Shown here: piece by piece, positions 19,761 through 21,895 of the stretch
How the letters are laid out: each line of letters opens with the position of its first letter
Numbering within the stretch: the stretch's first letter is position 1
Source: Brachionus plicatilis
Lineage: Eukaryota; Rotifera; Eurotatoria; Ploima; Brachionidae
DNA: 21,895 nucleotides
Direction of reading: 5' to 3'
NCBI GenBank assembly: GCA_010279815.1
Contig: QEOQ01000640.1
Span: forward strand, 1,763,044 to 1,784,938
Notes under the pieces: generated by a model
What the model saw: the letters and a program-made list of their open reading frames with translations, nothing else
Database searches by the model: none
Told to the model about the DNA's origin: nothing
Program-made: the position numbers and the translations under genes

Positions 19761-20440
19761 AGGATCTTTAGCTCGATACAGTTAAACTAATAGCAGTAGT
19801 AGTAACAATATCTGCAGTATATATATTTCTTTAAACACCAAAAAATAATAAATTTAAAATAAGGCTATGAGGACAAATCCAAAAAATATTTTTTAAATTA
19901 ACGATTGAACATAAATAAATATTTTTAATTTTAATAATTCAATTGTTTTATCTATTTAAATTATATTTAAAGATTAATATTATTTATCTCTTTTTTAGAC
20001 ATTAGAAGCTAAATTTTAATACAGTTAATCAAATAAATTACAAGACTATCAGAAAAATGTATTTTTTTAATGACGATTGAATATTTACAATGAAAAAAAT
20101 AGGGAAAATTTAAAAAAAATTAATTATTTTAAGCATTTTATGGACACCCGAGAGTTTATTTGCTTAACTCTTCTGATTTTAAAACTTAGTTTTGTTAAAA
20201 AGGCACATACCGTTCATTTATGTCCATTTATACTCTTTTTAAATTTTTTTTTAATATTTTAGATTTATTTTCTTTTAATAATTTATTTTTTGAGTTTTCT
20301 ATGTTTTAAATTTAAGAAACTAAAACTTGATACAGTTTGTCAAATAAATAACAAAATATTCATGGCAAGTCCAAAAAATTTTTTTAGAATCAAAATCAAA
20401 ATTAGGAAAAATTTTAAAATAAAGTATGTTCAATAGGTCG
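19755..20440. repeat. Three diverged tandem repeat units
   Basis: A block containing (G/A)ATACAGTT recurs at about 19776, 20018 and 20329. Each is preceded by TTTTTTA-type tracts and GAA(G/A)CTAAA-like words. Units two and three are followed by (T)CAAATAAAT(T/A)ACAA. Units one and three then have CAAATCCAAAAAAT or CAAGTCCAAAAAAT, and units one and two have ACGATTGAA. Spacing is about 240 and 310 bp. Divergence is high. Confidence 0.45.
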
Positions 20441-20750
20441 ATAGGCTTTTGCGCACAACAAACTAATATTTGCTCAAAAATAAATATAATCAGATTGCTT
20501 TTAAATTAAATTATAGAGTTGATAATTAGAAATGAATGTTTGAAATTCTTTTGAATGCTTTATTAAGGAATAATGCTGACTGATAGAAGGCATACGCTTC
20601 AAATAAATCTTGAGATTAGATAAATTCATGAGTTGTATTAAGAAATCAAATCTATTGAATAAGAAATAAAAATTCAATTAAACCAAAATTTAACTCGAAT
20701 GCATTTAACTTAGCATAATAGTTTTATTTTGTTCCCTTTAGTTCTAGCAT
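20441..20750. other. Gene-free stretch
   Basis: I see no exon, repeat or motif that I can support. Confidence 0.4.
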
Positions 20751-20820
20751 TTGATTTGAACATTCAGATCTTGGAATCGAACATTTCAGGGTGTTCGGAT
20801 GCATAATCAATTTGTGAAAT

Positions 20821-20851
<31 letters not shown>

Positions 20852-20852
20852 C
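20821..20852. repeat. Poly(A)/(AAAAG)n microsatellite
   Basis: An A-run is followed by about four AAAAG units. Confidence 0.85.
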
Positions 20853-21500
20853 ACGAAATCCTATCACTACCCGAACATCAAACAAAACTTGTTTAACTTC
20901 GGATGTAAAACCAAATTCTTGTTCCTTAGAAAACAGTTTTTCTTCATTCTGTTTGACAGCTCAATCGATCCACCCTTCCAAAAATTCCCTCTTTTTTGCA
21001 GTCTCTTGTTGAGGTTCTACCTCGGGTTTGCTACCTACTTGGGGTTTAGCGGTTTAAACATTAAAGAATTGTTTGTTTTTGGGCCTACGGGTGAAGTTTA
21101 TTAAAGAAAATGTGATAGTTAATTATTAAAAGAAAAGAGAAGTTAATAAAGTGAACAAAATATAAATTTTTAGTGAAATCCTCAGTAGTCGTTCACTTGC
21201 GTGAAGTTCCATTGAAATCTAAACATGATTTGACTGTTCGTGAAGGAAGTTGTGAAACCACAACACTGTTTTAGGTATCTTCCAGTGATTACTCCGATTG
21301 ATGATTCTTCAATTCAAAGACATTTCCAAGTGTGGCATTCAGGGTCCCTAAGCTTCTTTGATGATTTACTCAATCAGCTAATCTTGTGAACACATTTGTT
21401 TAAAGCAACGCTTAAGAAAATCAATTATCAAAATTAGATCTCTTCTAAAAATACATTACTTAAATAATTGTGTGAGAAAAAAAACAAAAATAAGGCGCTC
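20853..21500 (+). other. Higher-complexity non-coding stretch, possible exon
   Basis: The composition is less AT-skewed than elsewhere. CCCTCTTTTTTGCAG ending at about 21000 would be a good splice acceptor on the plus strand. The 71-codon frame at 20889-21104 straddles that site and shows no domain. It may be a 5' UTR or long non-coding exon of a gene lying to the right. Confidence 0.25.
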
Positions 21501-21670
21501 TGTAATTAGCATATATTGGCCCTAATAGAGCAACTTGTGGCCCGGGTACATGAGATTATTAATTTTGGGTGCTAATGAATGGCTTTGAGCGCCATAAACA
21601 AATGCAAATTAGATTATGCGATCGGGATTATTTAAGATCAGATCAGATAAGTTATGTATCCGATTTTGGC
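21500..21670. promoter_or_regulatory. Candidate developmental enhancer or promoter-proximal element
   Basis: Within 170 bp are TAATTAGC (21504-21511, homeodomain core), a CATAAACAAA Hox/Fox-type site (about 21594), the octamer ATGCAAAT at 21602-21609 overlapping AAATTAG, GGGATTA (TAATCCC on the other strand, Otx/Bicoid-type) near 21623, and AGATAAG (GATA-type) near 21646. GC-richer words such as GGCCC and GCGCC are interspersed. The motif density stands out from the A/T-monotonous flanks. Function is inferred only. Confidence 0.4.
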
Positions 21671-21895
21671 GTTGCTTTGTGTAGAACTTTTCAAATTGAA
21701 TTAAACAAATAAACTAGAATTCTAATAGCAGTAGTTGCTTAATATGGAATCCCTATTGAATCAGTAATCATTATTTTTTAATTAAGTCTAAAGGAAAATA
21801 AAATATAGATAAACTAAATTGATTTATTGGATTTTTTGCTACTAAAACGGAACAATAAATGTTCGTGGTGCATTCTGACTAAGAAAAAAAAAAAA

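Noticed and set aside
20889..21104. 71-codon plus-strand frame
   Set aside because: No recognisable domain, and a likely splice acceptor falls in its middle; a non-coding exon is at least as plausible.
1..21895. CRISPR arrays, bacterial operons, tRNA or rRNA genes
   Set aside because: No regularly spaced repeats, ribosome-binding sites or recognisable RNA gene cores were seen; the gene structures are eukaryotic.

Overview
The window looks like nuclear DNA of a small-bodied invertebrate animal. It is very AT-rich, and its protein genes are split by very short introns of about 43-79 bp that mostly begin GT and end TTTAG or AAG. The genes belong to animal families: a mitochondrial mTERF protein, a RALBP1-like N-terminus, an ankyrin-repeat protein and a membrane-anchored serine-protease homologue. 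Small introns plus strong AT bias would fit a monogonont rotifer such as Brachionus, but the sequence cannot fix the phylum; that is inference.

Layout: 1-990 has no gene, only a decayed palindromic repeat. 998-3324 is a three-level nest of DNA transposons: a hAT element with a BED zinc-finger exon, split by a MITE with a 9-bp target duplication, itself split by an 870-bp element with a 10-bp target duplication. 3559-4078 is a perfect 224-bp-arm hairpin MITE flanked by TA. 4382-5903 holds two minus-strand genes 113 bp apart: an mTERF protein, then a gene encoding only the RALBP1-like N-terminus. 5904-7733 is gene-free. 7738-9610 is a GC-richer, decayed coding island, bounded by an inverted repeat and LTR-like sequence, whose reading frame is broken by a hAT MITE with an 8-bp duplication. 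9637-10857 is a TA-flanked foldback element carrying inverted pieces of a DDE transposase.

A four-exon ankyrin gene (11151-12927, plus strand) follows, with an RFX X-box-like site 77 bp upstream of its ATG. 13217-13600 and 15324-15674 are two more MITEs with 8-9 bp duplications, related to the one in the 998-3324 nest. Between them are weak minus-strand coding fragments, including a 35-codon ORF. 16926-18051 is a five-exon minus-strand gene for a single-pass membrane protein whose outer domain looks like a catalytically dead trypsin fold. 18052-20750 is gene-free with a diverged tandem repeat. The right end (20750-21700) is more complex in composition and holds a dense cluster of developmental transcription-factor motifs, possibly a regulatory region of a gene beyond the window.

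The genes do not form one pathway. The strongest stories are the nested transposon history, two protein genes that were not recognisable until short introns were resolved (RALBP1-like fragment and pseudoprotease), and a possible ciliary link for the ankyrin gene. All gene models come from reading splice signals and frame by eye; none has transcript support here.
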